A DNA stretch of 47,839 nt from JBBRCX01 sp038204465 (GCA_038204465.1 JBBRCX010000026.1:1-47839); one strand, 5' to 3'; shown: positions 35,810-45,176, counted from the stretch's first letter. The notes: a model not told the origin generated them from the sequence alone. Numbers and translations: made by a program.

Positions 35810-36912
35810 TCCAGACCTGGGCGATCTTCGTCGACGCTTACCGCGAGCTGAATTCCAAGAAAATGTTCTGGCTCGTGCTGATCCTGTCTGCGTTTTTCGT
35901 CCTCGGGTTTGCCGCCGTCGGCGTGAAGCAGCACACGCTCATTTTCCTCGGCTACCAAAGCGGTATCCCGATCAGTTCCGAGCCGGCCGAGTTCTACAAA
36001 TTCTGCTTCAACCTATTGGGCGTGCACTTCTGGCTAACCTGGGCGGCGATGATCCTCGCGCTGGTCTCCACCGCGGGCATATTCCCCGACTTCATGGCCG
36101 GCGGTTCGATCGACCTGTTCCTCTCCAAGCCGATCGGCCGCCTGCGGCTCTTTACTACCAAGTATCTCGCGGGGCTGCTGTTCGTTGCGCTGCAGGTCGG
36201 TCTGTTCTGCACCGCCAGCTTCTTCGTGATCGGGTTTCGCGGCGGCACGTGGGAACCGGGGTTGTTCCTGGCGATCCCGATTGTGCTGTGCATTTTCAGC
36301 TACCTGTATTGCATCATGGTGCTGGTGGGCGTTTTGACTCGATCGACCATCGCCTCAATCCTGCTGACCGTCCTCTTCTGGTTTCTCCTGTTCATCCTGA
36401 CTTCCGCGGAATCCGGACTGTTGATGTTTCGCATCGCCGGGGATCGACGCTCGACGGTTTTGGAAAGGCAGATCCACGATGCGGACGAGCGAATCGCGAC
36501 CCTGCAGGCGCGCCCCGATGAGACTGGGGCGCGGCTGCGTCAATACGAAGCCCGCCGAACCGCCCTGCAGCGCGATCTCGCCGAGACGCAGCGGACGGCC
36601 AAGCCCATCAACCTGATCCACCGCATCGTGTTCCAGGTAAAGACAGTGCTTCCGAAGACCGCCGACACGCTCAAGCTGCTCGATCGGGCCCTCAGCCAGG
36701 TGGCGCAGTTGCCGCCGGTCCCGGAACAGAGCGAGCCCGTCGATCCGCTCTCGGACCAGCGGAATGTCCAGCCGGGAGATCCGGAGGTGATGCGGGAATA
36801 CTTGCAAGCCGAACAAGGCCGCTCCGTGGCGTGGGTCCTCGGCACCTCGCTGGCTTTCGAAGCCGTGATCGTCGCCTGGGCCGCCTGGCGGTTCTGCCGG
36901 CGCGACTTCTGA
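35806..36912 (+). CDS. ABC-2 type transporter permease with cytoplasmic coiled coil
   Basis: A 368-residue membrane protein, partner of the preceding ATPase. Membrane segments appear at about 20-42, 72-95, 115-140, 158-178, 183-205 and near the C-terminus (345-362). It resembles the ABC-2 permeases related to GldF/NosY. A hydrophilic helical stretch of about 130 residues between the fifth segment and the last, with a heptad-like section (ADERIATLQARPDE, LRQYEARRTALQRDLAET), probably forms a coiled-coil loop. The start overlaps the ATPase stop (ATGA). The next gene begins 9 bp after its stop. The exported substrate is unknown. Confidence 0.88.
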   Translation: MIQTWAIFVDAYRELNSKKMFWLVLILSAFFVLGFAAVGVKQHTLIFLGYQSGIPISSEPAEFYKFCFNLLGVHFWLTWAAMILALVSTAGIFPDFMAGGSIDLFLSKPIGRLRLFTTKYLAGLLFVALQVGLFCTASFFVIGFRGGTWEPGLFLAIPIVLCIFSYLYCIMVLVGVLTRSTIASILLTVLFWFLLFILTSAESGLLMFRIAGDRRSTVLERQIHDADERIATLQARPDETGARLRQYEARRTALQRDLAETQRTAKPINLIHRIVFQVKTVLPKTADTLKLLDRALSQVAQLPPVPEQSEPVDPLSDQRNVQPGDPEVMREYLQAEQGRSVAWVLGTSLAFEAVIVAWAAWRFCRRDF

Positions 36913-36921
36913 AGCTTAAAT

Positions 36922-38034
36922 ATGACGCATGCTCCTTCCTTTGGCGTGATGTACCACATTACCGGAGGCCCGGAACTGTGGCGGCGCGACTTCGCCGCGC
37001 TGGCGCGGGCCGGCTTCGCAAGAGTGGTCCTTGCCGATCCGCGCGCGGATCTGGCGCGGGTGCGGGCAGTGTTGGACGTCGCCGCACAGTTCCCGCTGCG
37101 GGCATACTGGGTCGCCTTCAACCCGATGTTTCTCGCTGAGCAGATGCGCGAGCGTCGCGACCCGATGCGCAGGTTCCTCTGCGTCGGCATCGACGGCCAA
37201 ACGCTCGACTTTTATAACCCCTATTCACCCGCGTGCCGCCGGGCCGTCCTTCAGCCATACCTCGCTGAGACGGCGAAAGCTTTGGGCGACCACCCTGCGC
37301 TGGCGGGCTATTTTCTCGATGATTGCATGGATGCGAGTTCGATCATCAGCTACACGGGCGAGGACCAGAGCCGCTTCCGCTCCTACATCAGACAGAGATA
37401 CGACCGACTCGATGTTCTCTCCCGGCGCTGGGGCATCAAGCTGCGCACGTGGCATGACGTGTCGCCGCCCCGGATCACTCTTACCTGGCGTCCCGCCTGG
37501 CGGCGCTGGTGGCAGGATTGGTGCGAAGCGCGGCAGAGCTGGTGGCTGCAGTGGGCGGACGACGTGCTGGCGGCGGTGCGCGGTCGCGGGCGGCTCGAGT
37601 GCATCCTCGGCGATGACTGGTACAGCCTGCGGTTTGGCCAGGACGTGACCGGCGGCTTCACGCCCGCCATGGTGCGAAAGTTCGACTCCTTTTCATTCGA
37701 CTACACTGCCGGTGCACTGTTTCTCGATCGCAAGATGAGCAACCTCGATCGGGATGTGTTGATGGCGCGCGATCTGGCGGAGCGGGCGCCGGTGACAGTA
37801 TTCCTGCGCGCTGCCGCTGCGGAGAAAGAACCATTCCCGACGGCCAGGTCACTGATCGAGCAGTCGCGCCGATGTTTCAAGGCGGGTGCGGCGGGCATTG
37901 ACCTTTACATCTACCGTGCGTGGGAAGGGAATTATGCTTACCGGCAATGCCTGGCGAATCATCTGAGGGTGTTCCGGGAGTTTAGCGCGTTCGTGCGATC
38001 TCTCGGGGCGGCGCCCGCTGCGGCGACCGCTTGA
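36922..38034 (+). CDS. GH42-like TIM-barrel protein lacking both catalytic glutamates
   Basis: A 370-residue soluble protein without signal peptide. The fold resembles family 42 beta-galactosidases: YNPYSPACRRAV, then the helix and strand LGDHPALAGYFLDDCMD, FRSYIRQRYDRLDVLSRRWGI, WHDVSPPRI, which parallel the GH42 string of Fr.WL...Y.....LN..WG....S...i.pPr. In GH42 the strand carrying the acid/base reads DNE; here it is LDD (Asp133-Asp134). The nucleophile strand in GH42 ends in ME; here it is VFLRAAAA (Arg296). Both glutamates are thus replaced, so it may be a carbohydrate-binding or otherwise repurposed barrel. It is in the ABC-2 operon (9 bp after the permease) and 41 bp before the helicase. 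Confidence 0.6.
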   Translation: MTHAPSFGVMYHITGGPELWRRDFAALARAGFARVVLADPRADLARVRAVLDVAAQFPLRAYWVAFNPMFLAEQMRERRDPMRRFLCVGIDGQTLDFYNPYSPACRRAVLQPYLAETAKALGDHPALAGYFLDDCMDASSIISYTGEDQSRFRSYIRQRYDRLDVLSRRWGIKLRTWHDVSPPRITLTWRPAWRRWWQDWCEARQSWWLQWADDVLAAVRGRGRLECILGDDWYSLRFGQDVTGGFTPAMVRKFDSFSFDYTAGALFLDRKMSNLDRDVLMARDLAERAPVTVFLRAAAAEKEPFPTARSLIEQSRRCFKAGAAGIDLYIYRAWEGNYAYRQCLANHLRVFREFSAFVRSLGAAPAAATA

Positions 38035-38075
38035 ATGACCTATGCCACGGCTGTAGAAGGACGCCGGAGGCACGG

Positions 38076-41000
38076 ATGTCGGTCGTCAACGACAAGGGGC
38101 GCAACAAGGTCCTCGTGAAGATGCTCGACCGGCTGTTCGCCGGGCTGATGAATGGCCCGAGCTTGAACTGCCGGCCGCACTCCAGCCGTCAGCGGATCGA
38201 TCTGGCGAAACTCTCAGGATTGCAGGACCTCTCACCCGAATCCGCCCTGCGCGCGATCCTTGATGCAGGGGAAGTGAAGCTGACGGCGCGTGTTGTCCCG
38301 CCGAAAGATCGCAGCCCTAAGGCAACCCGGAACTCCAAGCGGAATGGCGAACCGGCGCCGAAGGGCAGGGACCACGACGCCGACACCGAGGCGACGGCTT
38401 CCAATGGGCAACCAACCCTGCCTGCCGAAGCGCCCGGCGAAGCCGACCTCGCCGAAGCGGCGCGGAACGCAGCCGAACGCGCGTGGGCGGAGCAGCAGGC
38501 GCTGTTCAAGAAGCTGCGGATCATTGTCGATGATTCCCGCACTTACGAGCAGGACACCGGGGTGCATGTACTGCAGATCGGCTTCCCGTTGCTGAGCCTT
38601 CCTCCGGGATCGCTCGGCGCTGATTCGGGGACCCGGCGCGTGCTGGCACCCGTTGCGCTCATCCCCGTATCGGTGAGCGTGCGGCACGGCCCGGCCTCGA
38701 CGATTCAAATTGCATCCCGCGGCGAAGGCATCGACCGGGTTGTTCCGAACACGGGCCTGATTGCGTGGCTCGAGCGACAGAGCGGCAAGTCCGCATCAGA
38801 CATTTTCGCCGACGAGGCGGGTGAAGATCCATGGCGCGAGATCGGCAGCCTGGTGCACTATGTCTGCGATCGTCTGCAGATCAAAGTTCCGGAGCTGTTC
38901 GAGAAGATCCCGAAGCGCGCCGCACCGAGCGCGGCATCAAAGATGGGCGAAGCCGATGCTGCCGAAGAGCCAGGGCCCGACAATCCAATTTCGACCGCGG
39001 ATCAACCCAGGGAGCAGGAAGCGAAGTTTCAGGCGGCGGAGTTGAAGCTGCTATCCGCGCCGCGGTCGGAGGAGACGCCGGACGCGCCAACGATCCTCTG
39101 CTCCGCGGTGCTGGGACTCTTCCCGATGGCCAACCAGGGACTCCTGCGCGACATGCAGGCGATGGCGGCGGGCGAGCCCATGGCAGGCCCGGTGAAGAGC
39201 TTCGTCGAGGTGGGCGCGAGCTTCGACAAGCCTGCCGAGGCGATCGGCGCGATGCCGGAAAAGGCGGGGGCGCGCAAATCACCGCGGGCGTTTACCGAGG
39301 AGCGACTGGTCACCGCGGCCGATCCATGCCAGGCGCGGGCCGTTCGGCTGGCCCGCAACGCTGGGGGATTGGTGGTGCACGGACCGCCGGGCACCGGTAA
39401 AAGTCAGACGATCACCAATATCATCGGCGACCATCTCGTCCGCGGCGAAAGAGTGTTGCTCGTGTGCGACAAGCGCACGGCCCTGGACGTCGTCGTGAAT
39501 CGCCTCGATCACATGGGGCTGCGTGACCTTTGCGCAATTGTGCACGACCCGCAGCGCGATCAGCGCGATCTCTACAAGTCGATCCGCGAGCAGCTGGAAG
39601 CGCTGCCGGACGCCGCGACGCAGGGGAAAGCTAAATCCAGGTTGGCGAAGCTCGATTCGGAGCTGCAGTCGATTCATGGGGAGCTCACGCAGTACCACCA
39701 GTCACTTTCCCGGCGTGAGTCAGAACACGGCCTCAATTTTCACGAGCTCGTTGCGCAATGGCTCGCGCTGACACCTCCCGAGGCATTGGCGGCGCCGGAG
39801 CCGGCGGCGCAGCCAGCTCAGAACGGGCCTGCGAAACATGCGGCTCGCTTGCAGGACTCGATGGCGCTGGAAAACCTGACGCTGGACGAATTGGAGAAGC
39901 ACTCGAGGCAGGTGCACGACATCCTCCAGCGCGCCGAGGCGGTGAGCTTTGCCACAAACCCGTGGGTGGACAGCGCGGGCACGAGCCTGGCCGATTTCCT
40001 GGCTCGTCCCATGGAGCAGGTGCGGGCTTCAATGTCCGAGGCCGCCGCGGCTTCGCGGAACGCCGACGCGACGGCCGATCCCTCCATTCCAGCCTTCGCG
40101 CCAGGCAGCGACCTTCGCGCCGAGGGAGCCGCGCGTGGCAACCTTGCTGAGCGGCTGCAGGACGTGTTGACAAAAGTCGGTTCGACTCTGCTCGCACATT
40201 GGGCGGGGCAGAGCGCCGACGCGATGGCACGCGCGATCCAGAAGCTGATGGAGGCCGAGCCGTTCTTGCAGACCCTGCGCGCGGGAAGGCCCGACGCGGA
40301 GCTCGCACTTACAGCCGAAGCGAATCCGCCTGATGCCGCCCAGATTGGTCCGCGGTTGTCCGCGTTGGCGGCTTATCTGGAGGTCGCGCCCAAGTGGTAT
40401 GCGTTCGCCGCCTTCGGTAAGAAGTCCGCGGCGGCGGCAGTGCTCAACCGCTACGGACTGACCCTTTCCGTCTCCAATGCTGAACGCGTCAGGACCTTCC
40501 TGACAGCGGTGCGCGCGCAGATCATCCTGACCGATTTGAATCGGTCCCTTTTCCGACCCGGACCGGATGCAGTTGCCGCGACGGCGGAGGACCAACTGCT
40601 GCAAGCGCTGGAAGGTCATCGCCTGGTGCTTGGGCTGCTTTCGCGGGTGCGATCGGAGAAAGCGTTGCAAGACGTCGCCCGACCTCTGGCGCAAGCCTTG
40701 GCCCAACCAACGACGACCGGCGGGTTCATCGGAGGGCTGCGCAAGTCGCCAGCCCGCGCCGACGCGCTGGTGAAACTCGAAGATGCGCTGGGCCTCTCGC
40801 GGCTCTTCAGCGCGCCGTGGTTGACGTTGGTAGGCGACCCGTTGCGCGTCGGCAAATCCGCGAGCCGGCACCTGGGTGAGCTCGCCCAGCGCGTCGACAC
40901 ACTGGAAGGAGTGCTGCGCGTGCGCCAGGCGCTGGCGGAGCTGCCGGAGACATTGAGGCCCGCGGTGCAGCAGGGCGTGATGGCCTCTTGGGGGGCTGAG

Positions 41001-42770
41001 GAAGGCTTGAATGCACTTCGCCGCGAGACGCTGGCGGCGGAGATCGGACGCAGGCTGCGCGCCGATACGCACCTGCAGGGCATCGACGTCAAGCGGCTGG
41101 AGTCGAGCTTCAAGCGTTATCGAGAGCTCGAGGCGGCCAAGAAAGAGCTCGTCCGCGATGCGATCCTTCACCGCTGGATCAGCAAGCAGAAAGATCGGCT
41201 GCTGGCGACGACCGGTTCGCGGCTCAATGCGGCCGGGGCTGACGTGCGCCGCCGCCTCACGCTGCGCGGCGAGCGCGCGATGCGCCTGCGCCAGGTGATC
41301 GCAGTTGGGCAAGCCACCGAAGGCGGAGATCCTCTGTTCGACCTGCGGCCGGTCTGGATGGCGAGCCCTGAAACCGTGGCCCAGGTCTTCCCGCGGGCGC
41401 CGATCTTCGACGTGGTCGTCTTCGATGAGGCGTCGCAATGCCGGCTTGAAGAGGCGCTGCCCGTGCTGCTGCGCGGCAAGCGAGTCACGATTGCCGGCGA
41501 TCCCAGGCAACTCCCGCCAACGAGATTCTTCGAGTCGGCGGTCGCGGTCAACGACGATGAGGAGATCGAGACGGACCAGCAACTCTTCGAAGCGCAGCAG
41601 GCCGAGACTGAAGACCTCCTGGGGGCTGCCCTCGGCCTGGACATCCAGCAGTGCTACCTCGACGTGCACTACCGGTCGCGCAATGCCGACCTGATCGGCT
41701 TCAGCAACCGGGAGTTTTACGGGTCGCGCCTGCAGCCGCTCCCCGGCCATCCTTCGCGCCGCGCCCGGACCGCGCCGGTCAAGCTGGTTCGCGCGGATGG
41801 GGTGTACGACAAGCGCGTGAATGAGAAGGAGGCGGAGCAGGTCTGTCAGATCGTACGCGAGCTGTTGGATCTTCCCGAGTCGCCTTCGATCGGCATTGCC
41901 TGCTTCAACCTTCAGCAGCGCGATTTGATCGTGGAAAGGTTGGATGAGCTGGCCGAGCAGGATGAAGGCTTTGGCAAAAAGCTCGAAGCCGCGCGAACGC
42001 GAAGAGGCGAGGGCTCATTCGAAGGGCTCTTCGTCAAGAACCTCGAGAACGTGCAGGGCGACGAGCGCGATCACATCATCATCAGCACGACCTATGGCCC
42101 CGATCCGAAGGGGAAGTTCTACCGCCGGTTTGGTCCGCTCGGGCGTTTGGGCGGGGGCAGGCGATTGAACGTGCTGGTGACGCGGGCACGCGAGCAGGTC
42201 CACGTGGTCACGTCGATTCCAGCGCAAGCGTATCGATCCCTGCCCCCGGTGCCGGCCGGGCAGAGCGCCGGCGGCGCCTGGCTGCTCTTCTCGTATCTGC
42301 ATTTCGCGGAGACGATGGCGCAGGAGTATGCCCGCCGGCAGGCCGAGGAGGCCTCAGCGGCAGATGCGCAGCATGAAGCACCTGCGCCGAGCGTGCACGT
42401 TCATCCGACGCAGGCGCCGTCGGCCTTTGCCGAGGCGCTCGCGCCCAGGCTGGCAGACCAATTCGGACTTGGCAGCGAAGTCCATTGGGGCAACGACGGC
42501 TTCTGCGTGGATCTGGCGATTCGTGATCCCTCTCGGACCGATGGCGCAACGGTGGGTGTCCTCTGCGACAGTTCGCGTTTCGCGGCGGCGGACGATCCGA
42601 TGGAGTGGGACGTATTTCGCAGCGGAATCCTCGAGGGCCAGGGCTGGAAGCTTCACCGGGTCTGGACCCCCCATTTCTTCCGGGACCCGCGCGGGTGCAC
42701 CCAGGCACTCGTGACCCAGGCCCGCTCAGCAGCATCCGAGGCGAGGACTCAATCTGCCGGGCGTTCATGA
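38076..42770 (+). CDS. Superfamily I DNA/RNA helicase-like protein with REase-fold C-terminus
   Basis: A 1564-residue protein. The N-terminal 80 residues resemble the start of DUF4011-type helicases. Helicase motifs: Walker A GPPGTGKSQT (about 435), motif II FDEASQC (about 1117), motif III AGDPRQLPPT, then HYRSRN and the C-terminal RecA domain with VQGDERDHIIIS and RLNVLVTRAREQVHV (motif VI). Between I and II lies a long helical insert (about 500-1080). The last 110 residues align with the MTES_1575-type restriction-endonuclease fold (CVDLAIRDP, VGVLCDSSRF, FRSGILEGQGWKLHRVWTPHFF). The Glu of the family's ExCDG is Leu here, so nuclease activity is doubtful. ATG 38076 has GGAGG 5 bp upstream. 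Such proteins occur in defence or repair contexts; here there are no known defence neighbours. Confidence 0.82.
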   Translation: MSVVNDKGRNKVLVKMLDRLFAGLMNGPSLNCRPHSSRQRIDLAKLSGLQDLSPESALRAILDAGEVKLTARVVPPKDRSPKATRNSKRNGEPAPKGRDHDADTEATASNGQPTLPAEAPGEADLAEAARNAAERAWAEQQALFKKLRIIVDDSRTYEQDTGVHVLQIGFPLLSLPPGSLGADSGTRRVLAPVALIPVSVSVRHGPASTIQIASRGEGIDRVVPNTGLIAWLERQSGKSASDIFADEAGEDPWREIGSLVHYVCDRLQIKVPELFEKIPKRAAPSAASKMGEADAAEEPGPDNPISTADQPREQEAKFQAAELKLLSAPRSEETPDAPTILCSAVLGLFPMANQGLLRDMQAMAAGEPMAGPVKSFVEVGASFDKPAEAIGAMPEKAGARKSPRAFTEERLVTAADPCQARAVRLARNAGGLVVHGPPGTGKSQTITNIIGDHLVRGERVLLVCDKRTALDVVVNRLDHMGLRDLCAIVHDPQRDQRDLYKSIREQLEALPDAATQGKAKSRLAKLDSELQSIHGELTQYHQSLSRRESEHGLNFHELVAQWLALTPPEALAAPEPAAQPAQNGPAKHAARLQDSMALENLTLDELEKHSRQVHDILQRAEAVSFATNPWVDSAGTSLADFLARPMEQVRASMSEAAAASRNADATADPSIPAFAPGSDLRAEGAARGNLAERLQDVLTKVGSTLLAHWAGQSADAMARAIQKLMEAEPFLQTLRAGRPDAELALTAEANPPDAAQIGPRLSALAAYLEVAPKWYAFAAFGKKSAAAAVLNRYGLTLSVSNAERVRTFLTAVRAQIILTDLNRSLFRPGPDAVAATAEDQLLQALEGHRLVLGLLSRVRSEKALQDVARPLAQALAQPTTTGGFIGGLRKSPARADALVKLEDALGLSRLFSAPWLTLVGDPLRVGKSASRHLGELAQRVDTLEGVLRVRQALAELPETLRPAVQQGVMASWGAEEGLNALRRETLAAEIGRRLRADTHLQGIDVKRLESSFKRYRELEAAKKELVRDAILHRWISKQKDRLLATTGSRLNAAGADVRRRLTLRGERAMRLRQVIAVGQATEGGDPLFDLRPVWMASPETVAQVFPRAPIFDVVVFDEASQCRLEEALPVLLRGKRVTIAGDPRQLPPTRFFESAVAVNDDEEIETDQQLFEAQQAETEDLLGAALGLDIQQCYLDVHYRSRNADLIGFSNREFYGSRLQPLPGHPSRRARTAPVKLVRADGVYDKRVNEKEAEQVCQIVRELLDLPESPSIGIACFNLQQRDLIVERLDELAEQDEGFGKKLEAARTRRGEGSFEGLFVKNLENVQGDERDHIIISTTYGPDPKGKFYRRFGPLGRLGGGRRLNVLVTRAREQVHVVTSIPAQAYRSLPPVPAGQSAGGAWLLFSYLHFAETMAQEYARRQAEEASAADAQHEAPAPSVHVHPTQAPSAFAEALAPRLADQFGLGSEVHWGNDGFCVDLAIRDPSRTDGATVGVLCDSSRFAAADDPMEWDVFRSGILEGQGWKLHRVWTPHFFRDPRGCTQALVTQARSAASEARTQSAGRS

Positions 42771-42783
42771 ACGAAAGCATTAC

Positions 42784-42812
42784 TTCACTACCTCGGTAGT
42801 TAGTGATATCAT
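42784..42812 (+). promoter_or_regulatory. Promoter with overlapping palindromic operator before the second PhyH gene
   Basis: TTCACT (42784-42789) and TATCAT (42807-42812) are separated by 17 bp and fit a sigma-70-type promoter. Between them lies the palindrome ACTACC-TC-GGTAGT (42787-42800), so a dimeric repressor bound there would block RNA polymerase. AGGAG sits 5 bp before the ATG at 42833. The palindrome type is like those bound by winged-helix repressors (PadR, BlaI or MarR groups), but the regulator is not encoded nearby. Confidence 0.6.
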
Positions 42813-42832
42813 GCGCTCTACCAGGAGCTTCC

Positions 42833-43615
42833 ATGCTGAACAATGAACAACTCAACTCGTTTGAACGCGACGGCTACGTCTCCGGCGGCCCCTTGCTCGA
42901 AGCCGACCAGGTCGAGCAGATGCGCGCCGAACTGGATCGCGTGGTCGCGCAGCACGACAAGGGAAGCGGGGAGCAGAACTACATTGGCGACACCGCCGCG
43001 TTCGTGCAGCGGCGGGATTGTTTCCTGCAGGTGACCAACCTGCGCGAGCTCAGCGACCCCTTCGGAAAGCTGTCGACGAGCAGGCGGCTCACGTCGGACG
43101 TCGAACGCTTGCTCGGGAGCCGGGGCGTTGGAATTTTCGCCGACTCGATGCTCTTCAAGACGGGTCAGAACGCGGGCATGAACGACTGGCACCAGGACGG
43201 CCCATCACTCGACATCCTCCGCGATCCGAAGCTGATCACGGCGTGGATCGCGCTGGACGACGTGGGACCGGAAGACGGGCCCGTCTGCTTCGCGCGCGGC
43301 TCGCACCGATGGAGCGAGAGCCCCGAAGATGCGCGGCGGCGGCTGGCCGCCATGCTTTCCGCCGATGGAACGACAGTCGATTCGAATCTGCAAAAGTGCC
43401 TCGCTCGTCGCGGCGAGGCGCATTTTCATCATGGCCTGACGTGGCACTGTTCCCTGCCGAACCGCAGCGGGCGGCCCCGGCGCGGCTATGCCATCTTCTA
43501 TTTCCCCGCCGGCGCGCGCTTCGCCGCGAATGGAGATCACTACCTCAAGCAATTTGTCGAATCGGGTGACGGGGAGCCTCTGATGGGTCGCCATTTCCCG
43601 GTGCTCGCGGGGTAA
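42833..43615 (+). CDS. Phytanoyl-CoA dioxygenase (PhyH) family protein 2
   Basis: A 260-residue Fe(II)/2-oxoglutarate-dependent oxygenase. It begins with FERDGYVSGGPLLEADQVEQMR as usual for the family. The metal ligands are in DWHQDGPSLD (His-x-Asp) and in HFHHGLTWHCSLPNRSGRPRRG (distal His and the Arg region). ITAWIALDDVGPEDGPVCFARGSH matches the double-stranded beta-helix core. ATG 42833 is fixed by AGGAG 5 bp upstream. It has its own regulated promoter although it follows the helicase by 62 bp. It is a distant paralogue of the gene at 32652. The substrate is unknown. Confidence 0.92.
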   Translation: MLNNEQLNSFERDGYVSGGPLLEADQVEQMRAELDRVVAQHDKGSGEQNYIGDTAAFVQRRDCFLQVTNLRELSDPFGKLSTSRRLTSDVERLLGSRGVGIFADSMLFKTGQNAGMNDWHQDGPSLDILRDPKLITAWIALDDVGPEDGPVCFARGSHRWSESPEDARRRLAAMLSADGTTVDSNLQKCLARRGEAHFHHGLTWHCSLPNRSGRPRRGYAIFYFPAGARFAANGDHYLKQFVESGDGEPLMGRHFPVLAG

Positions 43616-43761
43616 AAGCAAGTAGGGCACGATTGCAGCGGCTGGCGCTCGAACAGCAACCCTTTTACCTGCGTTCTTCTCCAGCATGATTCTCGGGGAC
43701 GAGCCCTCTGTCGAACCGGCGGTGGATTTCCCGGGCGCGTTGAATACGCTTCCTCGTCGCG

Positions 43762-45144
43762 ATGTCAGAAGAATCTTCCGATTCCAAACTCGCCTATGAG
43801 CCGCCCGACGTTGAGCGGCCCGCCTCCGCGGCTCCCACCGAACAGCAACTCGAAAAGGAATTGGTCGTCAGCCCCGGCCACGACCCCTACGCGGCACTGC
43901 GCCTGCGCGACTATCGGTTCTACTCGCTGGGCTGGCTTATCTCCGTCATTGGTCAGCAGGTGCAGAGCATCGCGGTCGGATGGGACATCTATCACCGGCC
44001 GGGGATGAACGAAGCGCGCGGCGCCCTGGCGCTGGGGATGGTCGGGCTGGTGCAGGCGCTGCCGGTGATGGCGCTGGCGCTGCCCGCCGGGCACATCGCC
44101 GACCGCTTCGACAAGCGCCGGCTGGTGATGATCAGCCAACTGCTCGCGATGGTCTGCTCGCTGGGACTTGCGCTGCTGTCGTACAAGCAAGGGTCGATCA
44201 CCCTCATGTACGTGGTGCTCACGCTCAGCGCGATCGCGCAAGCCATCGGCTGGCCCGCCCGGCATTCGCTGCTGCCGCAGGTAGTGCCGCCGGAAGCGTT
44301 CAACAATGCGGTCACCTGGAACAGCAGCTTCTTTCATATCGCTTCGATGGTCGGCCCGACGCTGGGCGGCGTGATCGTCCTGGTCAGCCTTCCGCTGGCG
44401 TACGTCTTTGACGCGATCTGCGGACTCACCTTCGCCATCTTCCTCCTGCGGCTGCACGTGCGGCCGGCGAAGACATCCGGCGAATCGGCCACCTGGAACA
44501 ACCTGGTGGCGGGCGTTCGGTTCGTGCGGAAGACGAAGATCATCCTCGCGACGATCACGCTCGATCTCTTTGCGGTGCTGCTTGGCGGGGCGACGTACCT
44601 GCTGCCGGTGTTCGCTGAGAAACTAGGAGTAGGGGCGGTCGGTTACGGTTGGCTGAGGGCCTCGCCTGCGATCGGAGCCTTCATCGCGGCCTTGCTCATC
44701 GCCCACATGCCCCCGATGAAGCACGCCGGTCGCTCAATGCTGATGTCGGTCGCGGCCTTCGGCGCAGCGACGATTGTCTTCGGCCTCTCCAGATCGTTCG
44801 TGCTCTCGTTCGTGATGCTGGCGCTGACGGGGGCGTTCGACAATGTAAGCGTGGTGGTGCGCCATACGCTTGTGCAGATGCTCCCGCCGGAATCGATGCG
44901 CGGCCGCGTTGCGGCGGTAAACATCGTCTTCATCGGCGCGTCCAACGAGCTCGGCGGATTGGAATCGGGCGTCACCGCGTGGCTCTTCGGGCCGGTGCTT
45001 TCGGTGGTCGGCGGCGGGATTGGAACGCTGCTGGTCGTCGCTGCCGTGGCGCTGATCTGGCCGCAGGTGGTGCGCTTCGGCTCATTGAAGGACGCCAGAC
45101 CCATCGAGGAAGCCGAGGAACTGGCGCCCGCCGCTTCGGTGTAA
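43762..45144 (+). CDS. MFS transporter, EntS/MFS_3-like
   Basis: A 460-residue major facilitator with about 12 membrane segments preceded by a hydrophilic N-terminal tail of about 45 residues (charged and Pro-rich). The first loop motif appears as GHIADRFDKRRLVM, the MFS signature between helices 2 and 3. The section GALALGMVGLVQALPVMALALPAG and SLLPQVVPPEAFNNAVTW match the MFS_3 (EntS-type exporter) subgroup. The C-terminal half shows FIGASNELGGLESGVTAWLFGP, also typical. It should export small molecules; the substrate is unknown. It begins 146 bp after the PhyH gene and is convergent with the glycosyltransferase gene. Confidence 0.92.
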   Translation: MSEESSDSKLAYEPPDVERPASAAPTEQQLEKELVVSPGHDPYAALRLRDYRFYSLGWLISVIGQQVQSIAVGWDIYHRPGMNEARGALALGMVGLVQALPVMALALPAGHIADRFDKRRLVMISQLLAMVCSLGLALLSYKQGSITLMYVVLTLSAIAQAIGWPARHSLLPQVVPPEAFNNAVTWNSSFFHIASMVGPTLGGVIVLVSLPLAYVFDAICGLTFAIFLLRLHVRPAKTSGESATWNNLVAGVRFVRKTKIILATITLDLFAVLLGGATYLLPVFAEKLGVGAVGYGWLRASPAIGAFIAALLIAHMPPMKHAGRSMLMSVAAFGAATIVFGLSRSFVLSFVMLALTGAFDNVSVVVRHTLVQMLPPESMRGRVAAVNIVFIGASNELGGLESGVTAWLFGPVLSVVGGGIGTLLVVAAVALIWPQVVRFGSLKDARPIEEAEELAPAASV

Positions 45145-45176
45145 GGACACGGCACGAATGCGCTCGCCTTTCGCTT

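Noticed and set aside
40029..41750. A 573-codon antisense frame inside the helicase
   Set aside because: The helicase motifs on the plus strand cover this stretch; the antisense product is Arg/Gln-rich with no motif.
38076..42770. Calling the helicase a complete antiviral defence system
   Set aside because: There are no defence-type partners, no mobile-element signs nearby, and the nuclease-like domain seems to lack a catalytic residue. Only a domain-level description is justified.
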